Shown here: positions 1 through 7,672 of the stretch, piece after piece
How the letters are laid out: each line of letters begins with the position of its first letter
Numbering within the stretch: position 1 is the first letter of the stretch
Source: Alkalihalobacillus deserti
GTDB taxonomy: Bacteria > Bacillota > Bacilli > Bacillales > Bacillaceae_D
NCBI RefSeq assembly: GCF_020734105.1
Contig: NZ_JAJAFR010000007.1
Coordinates: 148,499 to 212,498, forward strand
Direction: 5' to 3'
DNA length: 64,000 nucleotides
The notes under the pieces: generated by a model
What the model was told of the DNA's origin: nothing
Databases searched by the model: none
Seen by the model: only the letters and a program-made list of their open reading frames with translations
Program-made: the position numbers and the translations under genes

Positions 1-554
1 TGTATCCTAAAAATGGATTTAAGATGTGGGATATTCCTATTCAATTACGAAAGTCAGCTCTTGAAATACTGGGAGATAAACAAGTGGAAGGTGTGCGTAT
101 TGCTGAAATTTCTGCAGCAGGAGAGATTATTCCTGGAAAGGAAAAAGTAGTATCTGCTGATTTTGTATGTATTGCTGGGGGACTTACACCTATGTCTGAG
201 CTTGCGGCTGTTGCTGGTTGTTCGTTCTGCTATATCCCAGAACTTGGTGGTCATATTCCTTTACATAACGATTATATGGAAACGAATGTAACTGGGTTAT
301 ATGTTGCAGGTAATATTACGGGGGTGGAAAGTGCTAAGGTAGCAAGGGCCCAAGGAACAGTAGCTGGTCTAACGGTTGCACGTGAACTTAATGCTTTACA
401 GGGAAAAGCTGATGAAATTATTAATACAGCTATTGCCGAGGTTATCAAGATAAGACGCAATGCGCTTATCCAATTCCAGCCAGGCATTGAAGAAGCGCGT
501 ATGGAACTCTACCAAAAATTTGATGAACAAGTTGGAATAAGAACCCATATCTAA
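1..554 (+). CDS. FAD-dependent oxidoreductase, C-terminal part (HcnB / sarcosine oxidase alpha-like), cut by window edge
   Basis: The reading frame is open to the left edge, so the start lies outside the window. About 183 residues are visible. The segment GLYVAGNITGVESAKVA is the C-terminal FAD-binding motif of the pyridine-nucleotide-disulfide type fold, preceded by an AGGLTP turn and an ELGGHIPLHNDYMET segment. This arrangement is typical of the large flavin subunits of HcnB, sarcosine oxidase alpha and D-amino acid or proline dehydrogenase families, which oxidise small amines or amino acids. There is no cysteine-rich BFD-like [2Fe-2S] tail; the protein ends in a helical extension. Alanine dehydrogenase downstream fits amino-acid catabolism, but the substrate cannot be read from this part. 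Confidence 0.75.
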   Translation, partial: YPKNGFKMWDIPIQLRKSALEILGDKQVEGVRIAEISAAGEIIPGKEKVVSADFVCIAGGLTPMSELAAVAGCSFCYIPELGGHIPLHNDYMETNVTGLYVAGNITGVESAKVARAQGTVAGLTVARELNALQGKADEIINTAIAEVIKIRRNALIQFQPGIEEARMELYQKFDEQVGIRTHI

Positions 555-613
555 CGTTCAAAACTAACTCGCAGCCTAGTCTATAGATGAAAAATGTATG
601 GAGGGTTTTTAAA

Positions 614-1168
614 ATGAAGGTATTAGTCATTGTAGCACATCCGAACATTGAGAAATCAAGTGTCAATAGAACATGGTTAGGAGAAATAAAGAAGCATCTA
701 AATATTACTGTTCATGAACTTTACAAACAATATCCAGATGAAAAAATAGATATTGAAAGAGAGCAAAAGTTATGTGAAGAACATGACCGGATTGTTTGGC
801 AATTCCCTTTTTATTGGTATAGCTCTCCTCCGCTTCTTAAAAAGTGGCAGGATGAAGTACTTACACACGGCTGGGCCTTTGGGTCAAGCGGAAATAAGCT
901 GCACAATAAAGAACTTATTTTAGCAGTGTCAACTGGAAGTGCCAAGGAAAGATATCAAGCTGGCGGACGTAATAATTATTCTATGAGTGAGCTTTTAAAA
1001 CCATTCCAAGCAACTAGTAATTTAATAGGTACTAAATTCTTACCAGCTTTTGTATTCAATGGAGTATATACATCAATAGAAGAAGAAATAAAAGAAAGTG
1101 CAGAAGCTTATGTGAATTATATTCTTGCTAAGGATCATTTTGAGTCAACGAACAATGGTTCTATCTGA
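614..1168 (+). CDS. NAD(P)H oxidoreductase, flavodoxin-like fold (YwrO/KefF/MdaB family)
   Basis: A 184-residue protein beginning MKVLVIVAHPN, the FMN-phosphate loop of the flavodoxin-like quinone reductases. The segment WQFPFYWYSSPPLLKKW is the family's conserved flavin and quinone pocket. Members transfer two electrons from NAD(P)H to quinones or other electrophiles in the cytoplasm. I place the start at the ATG at 614, 9 bases after GGAGG at 600-604. An in-frame ATG at 587 has no ribosome-binding site. It follows the FAD oxidoreductase by 59 bases and is followed by a terminator, so it ends that transcription unit. Confidence 0.85.
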   Translation: MKVLVIVAHPNIEKSSVNRTWLGEIKKHLNITVHELYKQYPDEKIDIEREQKLCEEHDRIVWQFPFYWYSSPPLLKKWQDEVLTHGWAFGSSGNKLHNKELILAVSTGSAKERYQAGGRNNYSMSELLKPFQATSNLIGTKFLPAFVFNGVYTSIEEEIKESAEAYVNYILAKDHFESTNNGSI

Positions 1169-1180
1169 ATTTGGCAATAA

Positions 1181-1224
1181 AACAACGGATGTTTCCAGGT
1201 ATTAAGGAGATATCCGTTGTTTTT
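1181..1224 (+). terminator. Rho-independent terminator after the NAD(P)H oxidoreductase
   Basis: Perfect 10-base arms AACAACGGAT and ATCCGTTGTT separated by a 22-base loop run directly into TTTTT, 12 bases after the stop codon. Confidence 0.8.
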
Positions 1225-1434
1225 ATGGCGAAGTAGACATGTTACCAACCAATTTAAATTTACTCCAAAGTGTTCATTATTTCTGTTTAGTACTTAACAG
1301 TGTGTCTAATGAAGTGAAAGAAACGAATGCTTATACTTGAGGTACCAATCTAACCGAAACACTAATTTTTAGTTAGGGAAGATTACAAAACATGTTTATA
1401 TTAAAAAATACTTTATTTTGGGAGGAAGATTGAA

Positions 1435-2568
1435 ATGATTATTGGTGTACCTAGAGAAATTAAAAATAATGAAAACCGTGTAGCTCTTACACCAGCTGGA
1501 TTAGTTACTCTTATAAACGCTGGTCATAAAGTATTAGTTGAAAAAGATGCTGGGACTGGTAGTGGCTTTACAAATGAGGATTATGTTAGTGTTGGTGCAG
1601 AGATTATCGAAAGTGCTAAAGATGTATGGTCTAAAGCTGAAATGATTATGAAAGTAAAAGAACCCCTTCCAAGTGAATATAGTTATTTCCGTGAAAGGTT
1701 AATTCTGTTTACTTACTTACACTTAGCTGCTGAACCAGCCTTAGCTCAAGCACTTAAGGACAAAGGAGTTACCGCAATCGCATATGAAACAGTAGAGGTA
1801 AATCGCACTCTTCCTCTCCTTACTCCAATGAGTGAGGTAGCAGGTCGTATGGCTGCTCAAATTGGTTCTCAATTCTTACAAAAATCAAATGGTGGTAAAG
1901 GTATCCTTCTTGCGGGTGTTCCTGGTGTCAGTCGCGGTAAAGTGACCATCATTGGTGGAGGGGTTGTAGGCACGAACGCAGCGAAAATAGCAATCGGTTT
2001 AGGAGCTGATGTCACCATCATTGATTTAAGTGCTGAGCGATTACGCCAATTAGATGATATCTTTGGGAACCAAATTAAAACATTAATGTCCAATCCATTA
2101 AACATAGCGGAAGCTGTAGCAGAAGCTGATCTTTTAATTGGTGCCGTACTAATTCCTGGTGCAAAAGCTCCTAAACTGGTAACTGAAGAAATGATAACCG
2201 CTATGAAACCTGGTTCAGTGGTTGTAGATGTAGCGATTGACCAAGGTGGTATTGTCGAAACAGTTGATCGTATTACAACACATGATAACCCAATATATAA
2301 AAAACACGATGTTGTACATTACGCCGTGGCAAACATGCCAGGAGCGGTTCCAAGAACATCAACGATCGCCTTAACAAATGTTACGGTTCCTTACGCATTA
2401 CAGATTGCTAACAAAGGAGTTTTCCAAGCGATTTCTGATAACAAATCTTTAAAACTTGGATTAAACGTAGCAAATGGTGAAATTACCTACGAAGCTGTCG
2501 CAAAGGACCTTGGCTATCATTTTGTTTCACCGGAAAAGATTTTTGAGAAGGAACTTACAGTGTATTAA
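1435..2568 (+). CDS. ald: Alanine dehydrogenase (copy 1)
   Basis: A 377-residue full-length L-alanine dehydrogenase that interconverts alanine with pyruvate, NADH and ammonium. The N-terminus [17 protein letters not shown], the VKEP segment with the pyruvate-binding lysine, HLAAEP with the catalytic histidine, and the Rossmann motif [13 protein letters not shown] are all present. GGGAGGAAG lies just before the ATG. It has its own terminator and so appears monocistronic. A second, clearly homologous copy lies at 45840-46976 in the taurine cluster. This copy is probably the general alanine-catabolic enzyme. Confidence 0.95.
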   Translation: MIIGVPREIKNNENRVALTPAGLVTLINAGHKVLVEKDAGTGSGFTNEDYVSVGAEIIESAKDVWSKAEMIMKVKEPLPSEYSYFRERLILFTYLHLAAEPALAQALKDKGVTAIAYETVEVNRTLPLLTPMSEVAGRMAAQIGSQFLQKSNGGKGILLAGVPGVSRGKVTIIGGGVVGTNAAKIAIGLGADVTIIDLSAERLRQLDDIFGNQIKTLMSNPLNIAEAVAEADLLIGAVLIPGAKAPKLVTEEMITAMKPGSVVVDVAIDQGGIVETVDRITTHDNPIYKKHDVVHYAVANMPGAVPRTSTIALTNVTVPYALQIANKGVFQAISDNKSLKLGLNVANGEITYEAVAKDLGYHFVSPEKIFEKELTVY

Positions 2569-2608
2569 GATAGTTATTAAAACAATATTTTTATTTCAAA
2601 TTGTAACA

Positions 2609-2640
2609 GGGCAGCTGAATGATTTATTGCTGCCCTATTT
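2609..2640 (+). terminator. Rho-independent terminator after ald
   Basis: Seven-base arms GGGCAGC and GCTGCCC with a 13-base loop, followed by a short T-rich tract, 40 bases after the ald stop. Confidence 0.7.
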
Positions 2641-3160
2641 ACATTTTATAAATGTTTTTATCAGCTATCTTATTATCTTTGAATTTACTACTGTATCGGT
2701 TGCAGGGTGTACTGATTTTATAATCACTTTTCTAGGCTTTGACCAGGATTTCGCTTGATAAATGATGTTGTCTCTAGGAATTTTTCGTTGTAATTTTCAT
2801 TCGAATGAAAATAGTATAGTCTATTGTCTTTCAGATTTAGATGCTGAGCCAATGTCTTAGAATTAACCAATTTTTTCATAGAAATCTCTAAAGACCAATT
2901 TATCCGTATCAGAGGAAAGAGAACCTCTATTATTAGATAATTTAATGTGATTGAAATCAATTATAAGAACCCTTTCTGTTGCTTATTGGTGGACTTTAAC
3001 CTTATCAGAAATGGGTTCTTTTTTCATTTATTTGATGAACACTCAAAATCATAGTAAGGTGGTAGATAAGCATTATTAGGCAATCAAAGAAATTCTATGA
3101 ATAATTCAGGTTAAATCTATTTCTGTTTCCGTACTTAGTGAGGAAGTATTTTTTGAAAAT
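2641..3160. other. Intergenic stretch without a convincing gene
   Basis: About 520 bases, AT-rich. ORFs on either strand are short and lack ribosome-binding sites or recognisable motifs. The only clear structure is a stem-loop at 2965-3026. Confidence 0.6.
2965..3026 (+). terminator. Stem-loop followed by T-run
   Basis: AAGAACCC-TTTCTG pairs with CAGAAATGGGTTCTT with one bulged base, followed by TTTTTT. No gene immediately upstream explains it. It may be left from a lost gene. Confidence 0.6.
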
Positions 3161-3170
3161 AAAAAAAATA

Positions 3171-3199
3171 TTGACTATTTGAGATTCATATTATAGTAT
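3171..3199 (+). promoter_or_regulatory. Sigma-A promoter upstream of the permease
   Basis: TTGACT (3171-3176), a 17-base spacer and TAGTAT (3194-3199). The same promoter with nearly the same spacer occurs at 6813-6841 before the beta-oxidation block, within a longer stretch of sequence similarity that continues down to the operator. Confidence 0.6.
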
Positions 3200-3290
3200 T
3201 TTATTGAAATCGATCATAGAAAATAAATGGTAATTTTTTTCGATTTCTAGGTATTGTTCTATATGTGAGAGGTATCAAGAATAATTAGCA

Positions 3291-3320
3291 ACTTGTACAG
3301 ACAGACCAGTCTGTACAAGT
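3291..3320. promoter_or_regulatory. TetR-type operator, copy 1 (before the permease)
   Basis: Twelve-base inverted arms ACTTGTACAGAC and GTCTGTACAAGT around a 6-base centre. The inner ACAGACAGACCAGTCTGT matches three further copies before the beta-oxidation block. It lies about 90 bases after the promoter -10 box and 170 bases before the permease start. It is probably bound by the TetR protein encoded at 5834-6460. Confidence 0.7.
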
Positions 3321-3490
3321 TCGAGGCTCCAAAGTCGGTTACCTTAACATTACTCACTACCGAAAACCGTATCAGGGAAAACCCAGGTGTTGTAAATTGA
3401 GGGGATTTCCCTCAATTTACGACATGAATCACTCAGAGGAGGTGGATTTGTAACCGTTTACTCACAAAAAAATTTAAAGGTGGGACGTGT

Positions 3491-4864
3491 ATGGCAATTT
3501 ATAATCGTAAAGAGGGTCAAGAACAACCATATTGGGCGTTAGGACCATTTAAAATCAGGCTACCATTTGTCCATTATCGTTGGGAGAAGCCAGAGTTTAT
3601 TCAAGCGCTTATTATGTTTATAGTAAGTTTAGGAATGATTCCTTTATTACAAGAATTTCTAGGGTTGCCCTATCAGGTAGCTTTAGCTTATACGTTTATT
3701 GGTGGTTTTGCCTTCATGTTGCCTTCTTTCCTTGGTGTTGCCATGGTACCTGGATGGATCACACCAGCAATACCCGTTGTCTTGTTGTATTTAGGGAACT
3801 TTGAACCAGGTCCAGAAGCAATACAAGCACTTTTTGCTTTACAGTTTTTAGTCTTTCTAATTTTCTTTGTGCTTGGGATTACAAAATTAGGGGAAAAACT
3901 AGTTAATCTAGTTCCTAATTCATTAAAAGCTGGGATTTTAATGGGGGCTGGGATTGCGGCTCTTATGGGGGAAATTTCAACAGGTGGACGCTTAATGAAT
4001 ACACCTATTTCTCTTATAATAGGTAGTTTGGTAGCTTTCTACCTATTATTCTCTTTATCTTTCAAAATTTTAGTAAATAAAAATAATATAGCAAAAAACA
4101 TTGCAAACTACGGCCTTGTCCCGGCCATGGTTATTGCCATGCTCATTGGGTGGTCAATGAGTGAATATCCCGTTCCAAACATTGAGTGGGGAATTACCAA
4201 TCCGGCATTTGGTGAAATGTGGAGCTACTTACCATTTGCAGTCGGGTTTCCAGGGCTTGATTTCTTCTTAATGGCTGTACCAACAGCAATCATTGCTTAC
4301 ATTATTGCCTTTGGAGATATTATCGTCGGAAAAACACTTCTTCAAAGTGCTGATGAAGTAAGGAAAGATGAGAAAATTGATTCAGATGTGAGTCGAGTGC
4401 ATGTAGTCACAGCTATTCGTAATTTAATTCATGCATTTTTTGCACCATACCCAGGTCTTGCGGGTCCTCTTTGGACACCAATTCAAGCAACGGTCGTCGA
4501 ACGCTATAAGTATGGCCGTAAAGCTATGGATTCCATTCACAGTGGAATGGGGACATTCTGGATTGCTGGATTTTTAGCTTTGTTTATTTTACCACTTGTT
4601 AGTATGTTCCAACCGGTGTTACCAATTGCTTTATCGCTAACACTTATTATCACGGGTTATGTGTGTGTTAGCCTGGGGATTGAACAAGTCACTACAACCA
4701 TAGAGCGTGGGGTAGCAGGTATTATGGCAATTGTATTAGCCGTTCACGGAGCTACTTATGGGTTAATTGCGGGAATTGTACTTTATTTCCTCATTGAGAA
4801 AACAACTTTATTCAAACAGAAAGAACAAAGGATAGAGGAAGAGAAGGAAGATCTAGCAGGTTAA
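3491..4864 (+). CDS. Multi-spanning permease of the NCS2/SulP fold superfamily
   Basis: A 457-residue membrane protein with about a dozen hydrophobic segments. The long cytoplasmic loop around residues 275-340 carries AFGDIIVGKTLL and later PGLAGPLWTPIQATVVERY. This arrangement recalls the AzgA/xanthine-uracil permease half repeat, but the exact family signatures are not intact, so I name only the superfamily. GGTGGGACGTGT lies just before the ATG. Its promoter region carries the TetR-type operator shared with the beta-oxidation genes, and a broken acyl-CoA dehydrogenase follows. Uptake of an organic acid later activated to a CoA ester is a reasonable inference. A nucleobase or sulfate substrate cannot be excluded. 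Confidence 0.65.
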   Translation: MAIYNRKEGQEQPYWALGPFKIRLPFVHYRWEKPEFIQALIMFIVSLGMIPLLQEFLGLPYQVALAYTFIGGFAFMLPSFLGVAMVPGWITPAIPVVLLYLGNFEPGPEAIQALFALQFLVFLIFFVLGITKLGEKLVNLVPNSLKAGILMGAGIAALMGEISTGGRLMNTPISLIIGSLVAFYLLFSLSFKILVNKNNIAKNIANYGLVPAMVIAMLIGWSMSEYPVPNIEWGITNPAFGEMWSYLPFAVGFPGLDFFLMAVPTAIIAYIIAFGDIIVGKTLLQSADEVRKDEKIDSDVSRVHVVTAIRNLIHAFFAPYPGLAGPLWTPIQATVVERYKYGRKAMDSIHSGMGTFWIAGFLALFILPLVSMFQPVLPIALSLTLIITGYVCVSLGIEQVTTTIERGVAGIMAIVLAVHGATYGLIAGIVLYFLIEKTTLFKQKEQRIEEEKEDLAG

Positions 4865-4897
4865 TGTAAAAGCTAGTAGATGAAAGAAGTGGAGAAT

Positions 4898-5085
4898 ATG
4901 TTTTTTAATGAACAGATGAACAAGAAATAAACCAAAAGATGGTCCACGATTTTGCGAAAAATGAAGTTGAGCTAACGGCTGAGGTTTGTGATGAAGAAGA
5001 TTGGTTTGACGGGGAAATCTTTAAGAAGATGGGGGAACTAGGGCTAACGAGGATTCCGTGCCAGAAGAGATGGGGGATTAGAGCT
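4898..5085 (+). pseudogene. Acyl-CoA dehydrogenase remnant (N-terminal 60 residues, frameshifted)
   Basis: A ribosome-binding site (GGAG) and ATG at 4898 open a frame that stops after ten codons. A second frame from 4912 continues as DEQEINQKMVHDFAKNEVE and later FKKMGELGLTRIP. Both align with the start of the intact acyl-CoA dehydrogenase at 10897, which has [19 protein letters not shown] and [12 protein letters not shown]. The similarity ends where the IS3 remnant begins, so the gene was probably interrupted by that insertion and then decayed. It suggests the permease once headed a longer acyl-CoA operon. Confidence 0.8.
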
Positions 5086-5610
5086 GGTCAAGCCCCCCAA
5101 AAATAGACACAGATAAATACGACATCAAACTGCCTTTTTGTAAACTGAATAATAACTTTTAGGAGAAACGAGCCCAAGTTTATACTGGGTTCGTTTTTCG
5201 TTGTAATATCGAATAAAGCTTTTTAGATCATCTTTAAAAGTATTTAATTTAAGATAGAAACAAGGGAACTCCGTTTTTAGATGTGAAAAAAAGCTCTCTA
5301 TAACAGCGTTATCCCAACAGTTAGCTTTACGTGACATGCTCGGTGTGAACTTTAGGTTCTGGCCTAACTTATAGTGATCAAAGGATCTGTAGACAATCCC
5401 TTGACCACTATGATCTGAACGCCTTCAAGCGACTTCAGTTATCTTTTTTACGAGCTACTTCAACTGTAGCTTTAATAAGCTCCTGGTTAGGACTGGAGCT
5501 TATTTCAAATGCAATGACTTCACGGTTAAATAAATCAATTATTGCTGAAATATAAAACTTTTCATTTTTAATCTGAATTTCTGTCATATCAGTTATTCAT
5601 TTATGATTGG
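5086..5610 (-). mobile_element. IS3-family (IS150-like) transposase remnant
   Basis: On the minus strand, pieces of the IS3 OrfB integrase core can be followed. They run from YISAIIDLFNREVIAFEIS through KLGQNLKFTPSMSRKANCWD, then AVIESFFSHLKTEFP, to the end SPKSYYSVYKKAV at 5125. A stop codon and at least one frame change near 5430 break the frame, and no OrfA is present. The D-D-E core is interrupted, so the element cannot be active on its own. The plus-strand edge near 5086 abuts the acyl-CoA dehydrogenase remnant. Confidence 0.85.
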
Positions 5611-5705
5611 GATGACTCGCATAACAGTTTCCTCAGCAACGTTTTTCAAGTCATTAAATTCCTAACAAGTGCTTCTTGCTCTTCCTTTGAATATACGAAT
5701 TTTTA

Positions 5706-5836
5706 GGTGGGGAAAATATTAGCTTTTGCGTAGTAGGTGATGGTAGTTACTTAATGTTTGATTCTGTAATAGAAGAACTGGTCAAAGGTCAGAAAACCAT
5801 ATACAATATGTATGATGGAATGGAGGAAGGAAAATG
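5706..5836 (+). pseudogene. Possible fragment of a thiamine-diphosphate enzyme
   Basis: An in-frame stretch without a start reads FCVVGDGSYLMFDSVIEELV and then KGQKTIYNMYDG. The GDGSYLM segment resembles the Mg-TPP-binding site (GDGS...) of IolD and acetolactate-synthase-like enzymes. The expected N after about 26 residues and the following conserved segment are missing or changed. It overlaps the start of the TetR gene by a few bases. This is a tentative reading; it may be chance similarity. Confidence 0.35.
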
Positions 5837-6460
5837 ACTGGAAAATCAGTTCGAGATAGAATTATTGAAACTGCCTTATTTCTTTTTGAAAAAAATGGGT
5901 ACCATGCAGTAGGTGTTAACAAAATTATCGAGGAGAGCGGTACTTCTAAAGGAGGGTTCTACCACAACTTTAAGTCAAAGGACGAGTTGCTATATATCAT
6001 TCATGATACCTTTATTACCTATGCTGTAGATAAAGCTCAAGAAGCCTATTTAAATTGGGATACCCCAATTGAACGTCTCTATCATATTGTTAAATCGTTT
6101 GCAAGGGTGTTCTATTTATATAAACCTCATACGACTGTATTTTATCAAGAAAGTGTTTATCTATCTTCGGAATATTATAAAGCAATCAAAATAAAACGCG
6201 ACAAATATAGAGATATAATATTTAAAGTCATTCAGGAGGGAATAAATTCGGGTCAGTTTCTACCCAATTTACCTGTACCTATCATTGGTATGTCTATTTT
6301 TGGTATGGTGAATTGGACGTATAAATGGTACCGACCTGATGGAAGTTACGCTATCGAAGAAATTGCGGATGTTTACGCCGACTATGTTTTAAGGGGGATA
6401 ATGACAGATGAGGCAAAAAAAAATTACAAGTTTTTTTCCCGTTTTTTCTCTTCGGAATAA
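5834..6460 (+). CDS. TetR/AcrR-family transcriptional regulator
   Basis: A 208-residue repressor-type protein. The N-terminal 55 residues form the TetR helix-turn-helix (VRDRIIETALFLFEKNGYHA, then VNKIIEESGTSKGGFYHNFK), followed by a helical ligand-binding domain of normal length. TGGAGGAAGG precedes the ATG. It lies between the two homologous promoter-operator regions at 3171-3320 and 6813-6968. The four 18-22-base palindromes of ACAGACnGACCGGTCTGT type are of the kind TetR dimers bind, so it most likely controls the permease and the beta-oxidation block. In related systems the inducer is an acyl-CoA; that is inference here. Confidence 0.9.
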   Translation: MTGKSVRDRIIETALFLFEKNGYHAVGVNKIIEESGTSKGGFYHNFKSKDELLYIIHDTFITYAVDKAQEAYLNWDTPIERLYHIVKSFARVFYLYKPHTTVFYQESVYLSSEYYKAIKIKRDKYRDIIFKVIQEGINSGQFLPNLPVPIIGMSIFGMVNWTYKWYRPDGSYAIEEIADVYADYVLRGIMTDEAKKNYKFFSRFFSSE

Positions 6461-6589
6461 AGTGTAGATGACTAAAAATGAAGTTGTTGTTTTTGATAAT
6501 TACATTCGGATCCACTTCGATTACATATCATGAGCCACCTCTTATTTTAAAAAATGAAAAGTCTAGAATGTGTCTTGAATAGAGCCTTT

Positions 6590-6662
6590 AGAGGCATGAT
6601 TTCTCTCGAAAGCCGACCCCACTAATGTGTTTTGGAGAGGTGAACTAGCCTATCATGCCTCT
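6590..6662. repeat. Inverted repeat with 51-base loop
   Basis: AGAGGCATGAT (6590-6600) and ATCATGCCTCT (6652-6662) are perfect 11-base arms. There is no T-run. It may be a weak terminator for tetR or an IS end. Confidence 0.4.
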
Positions 6663-6812
6663 TACTCCATATAAAAACGTTGTTCTAACTGGAAATGGAG
6701 TGACTCAATTTAATATGAACAAATATAATTGTTGAGGCGATAATATGGTCATACTTGATTAAAACACATAGGGGTCTTTGTTCGTATGAAATTTCGAAAA
6801 TTAAAAATTTGA

Positions 6813-6841
6813 TTGACTATTTAAGATTCGTATTATAGAAT
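6813..6841 (+). promoter_or_regulatory. Sigma-A promoter upstream of the operator array
   Basis: TTGACT (6813-6818), 17-base spacer, TAGAAT (6836-6841). It corresponds base for base to the promoter at 3171-3199. Confidence 0.6.
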
Positions 6842-6902
6842 TATAGTTGAAATCTCAAATCGAAAAAATAAACGTAGTTTTTTTGATTTTTAGATTGTTC
6901 TA

Positions 6903-6918
6903 TATGTAAGCGGAATCA
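6903..6918. promoter_or_regulatory. Possible CcpA (cre) site
   Basis: ATGTAAGCGGAATCAA fits the cre consensus WTGNAANCGNWNNCA. It lies downstream of the promoter at 6813-6841. The homologous position in the copy before the permease does not fit, so the match may be fortuitous. Confidence 0.35.
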
Positions 6919-6946
6919 AGAGTATTAAGTTATTCTTGTGAACCTT

Positions 6947-6968
6947 ACAGACGGACTGGTCTGTCTGT
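6947..6968. promoter_or_regulatory. TetR-type operator, copy 2
   Basis: A 22-base near-palindrome reading ACAGACGGACTGGTC followed by TGTCTGT, with core GACTGGTC at 6954-6961. It is the first of three copies spaced 142 and 134 bases apart. Confidence 0.7.
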
Positions 6969-7088
6969 ATTTAACAGTAAAATAATCTGTAAATTATTCC
7001 TAATTAAATTCTAGATTTAATATTCACGTTATTTAATTATTAACGAGAGAACTTTTTTTCTATGTATGAGGGGATGTTTATAAATCTC

Positions 7089-7106
7089 ACAGACAGACCG
7101 GTCTGT
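7089..7106. promoter_or_regulatory. TetR-type operator, copy 3
   Basis: ACAGACAGACCGGTCTGT with perfect core GACCGGTC at 7096-7103. The flanking sequence repeats that of copy 2. Confidence 0.7.
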
Positions 7107-7222
7107 TCTTGTTTTAACAGTAAAATAATCGGCAATTATTCCTAATTAAAGTTCAGATTTAATATTCATGTTATTCAACTATTAAAGAGAGAACTTGTAT
7201 TAGAGGATGTTTGTAAATTTGC

Positions 7223-7240
7223 ACAGACAGACCGGTCTGT
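7223..7240. promoter_or_regulatory. TetR-type operator, copy 4
   Basis: ACAGACAGACCGGTCTGT, identical to copy 3 over 18 bases, with core at 7230-7237. It lies 227 bases before the Sda-like gene and about 430 before fadF. Confidence 0.7.
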
Positions 7241-7466
7241 ACAAACGAGAAATAGTCAACATGTTAATTACTCAACTTTCGGACCTTGAAAATTGACCTT
7301 TGTGTATGTTAGCAAAGCTTTAAGGTCTACTAACTCCGTAGCTTGACAAGTGTTTTAAAACAAGAAAAACATCTCGTTTTGGGATAGCTAGTGGGTCAAC
7401 GTACACAACATTTGATTAAGTTATTTAATTGTCTAGGTGTCATTAATACCTTTTAGGAGAAGAGAT

Positions 7467-7607
7467 ATGATTAAACTAAAGACTCAAGACTTATTAAAAG
7501 TATATGAGAAGGCAATTGAAATGAATCTAGAAAGAGATTTTATTGAAATTCTAGAATTGGAATTGCATAGAAGAGGTGTAATAAATCTATATTTAAACTC
7601 TAACTAA
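7467..7607 (+). CDS. Sda-like small protein (sporulation checkpoint family), copy 1
   Basis: A 46-residue protein that aligns along its length with Bacillus subtilis Sda (which has KATEMNLNRDFIELIENEI). Here the matching part is KAIEMNLERDFIEILELELH. Sda is a helical hairpin that inhibits the sporulation histidine kinases KinA and KinB. TTAGGAGAAGAG precedes the ATG at 7467. It lies between the operator array and fadF, so it is likely transcribed with the beta-oxidation genes under the same control. Whether it inhibits a kinase or has been recruited to another task is unknown. A second member lies at 45576-45731. Confidence 0.8.
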   Translation: MIKLKTQDLLKVYEKAIEMNLERDFIEILELELHRRGVINLYLNSN

Positions 7608-7672
7608 TTTGGTCTGTCAAAGTTGAGTTATTTACAATAAATATTTTCTTTATGTTGAGAGGAGTTGGAGAA

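Larger units (their letters stand above)
6947..7222. repeat. Tandem direct repeat carrying the operators (two units of about 135-140 bases)
   Basis: After operator 2 comes AACAGTAAAATAATC, then TATTCCTAATTAAA, a TTTAATATTCA segment and AGAGAGAAC. The same words in the same order follow operator 3, and the series ends with operator 4. The units differ by scattered substitutions and small indels, so the duplication is not recent. Confidence 0.75.
6461..7466. promoter_or_regulatory. One-kilobase regulatory stretch before the beta-oxidation block
   Basis: No ORF of note. It contains a long-loop inverted repeat at 6590-6662, a sigma-A promoter at 6813-6841 and a possible CcpA site at 6903-6918. 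Three TetR-type operators follow within tandem repeats of about 135-140 bases (6947-7240), then the leader of the Sda-like gene. The first part of the regulatory block (6803-6968) is a diverged copy of 3163-3320. Confidence 0.65.

Noticed and set aside
2474..2960. Short ORFs on both strands after ald (94 and 78 codons)
   Set aside because: The first overlaps the end of ald in another frame and runs through its terminator; the second has no ribosome-binding site, odd composition and no recognisable motif.
3491..4864. Naming the permease as a uracil/xanthine transporter
   Set aside because: The fold looks related, but the substrate motifs of the NCS2 subfamilies are not intact and the TetR operator links it to acyl-CoA metabolism.
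6947..7240. CRISPR array (regularly spaced palindromes)
   Set aside because: Only three copies, and the sequence between them is itself repeated rather than unique, with spacing of about 135-140 bases. It is an operator array.
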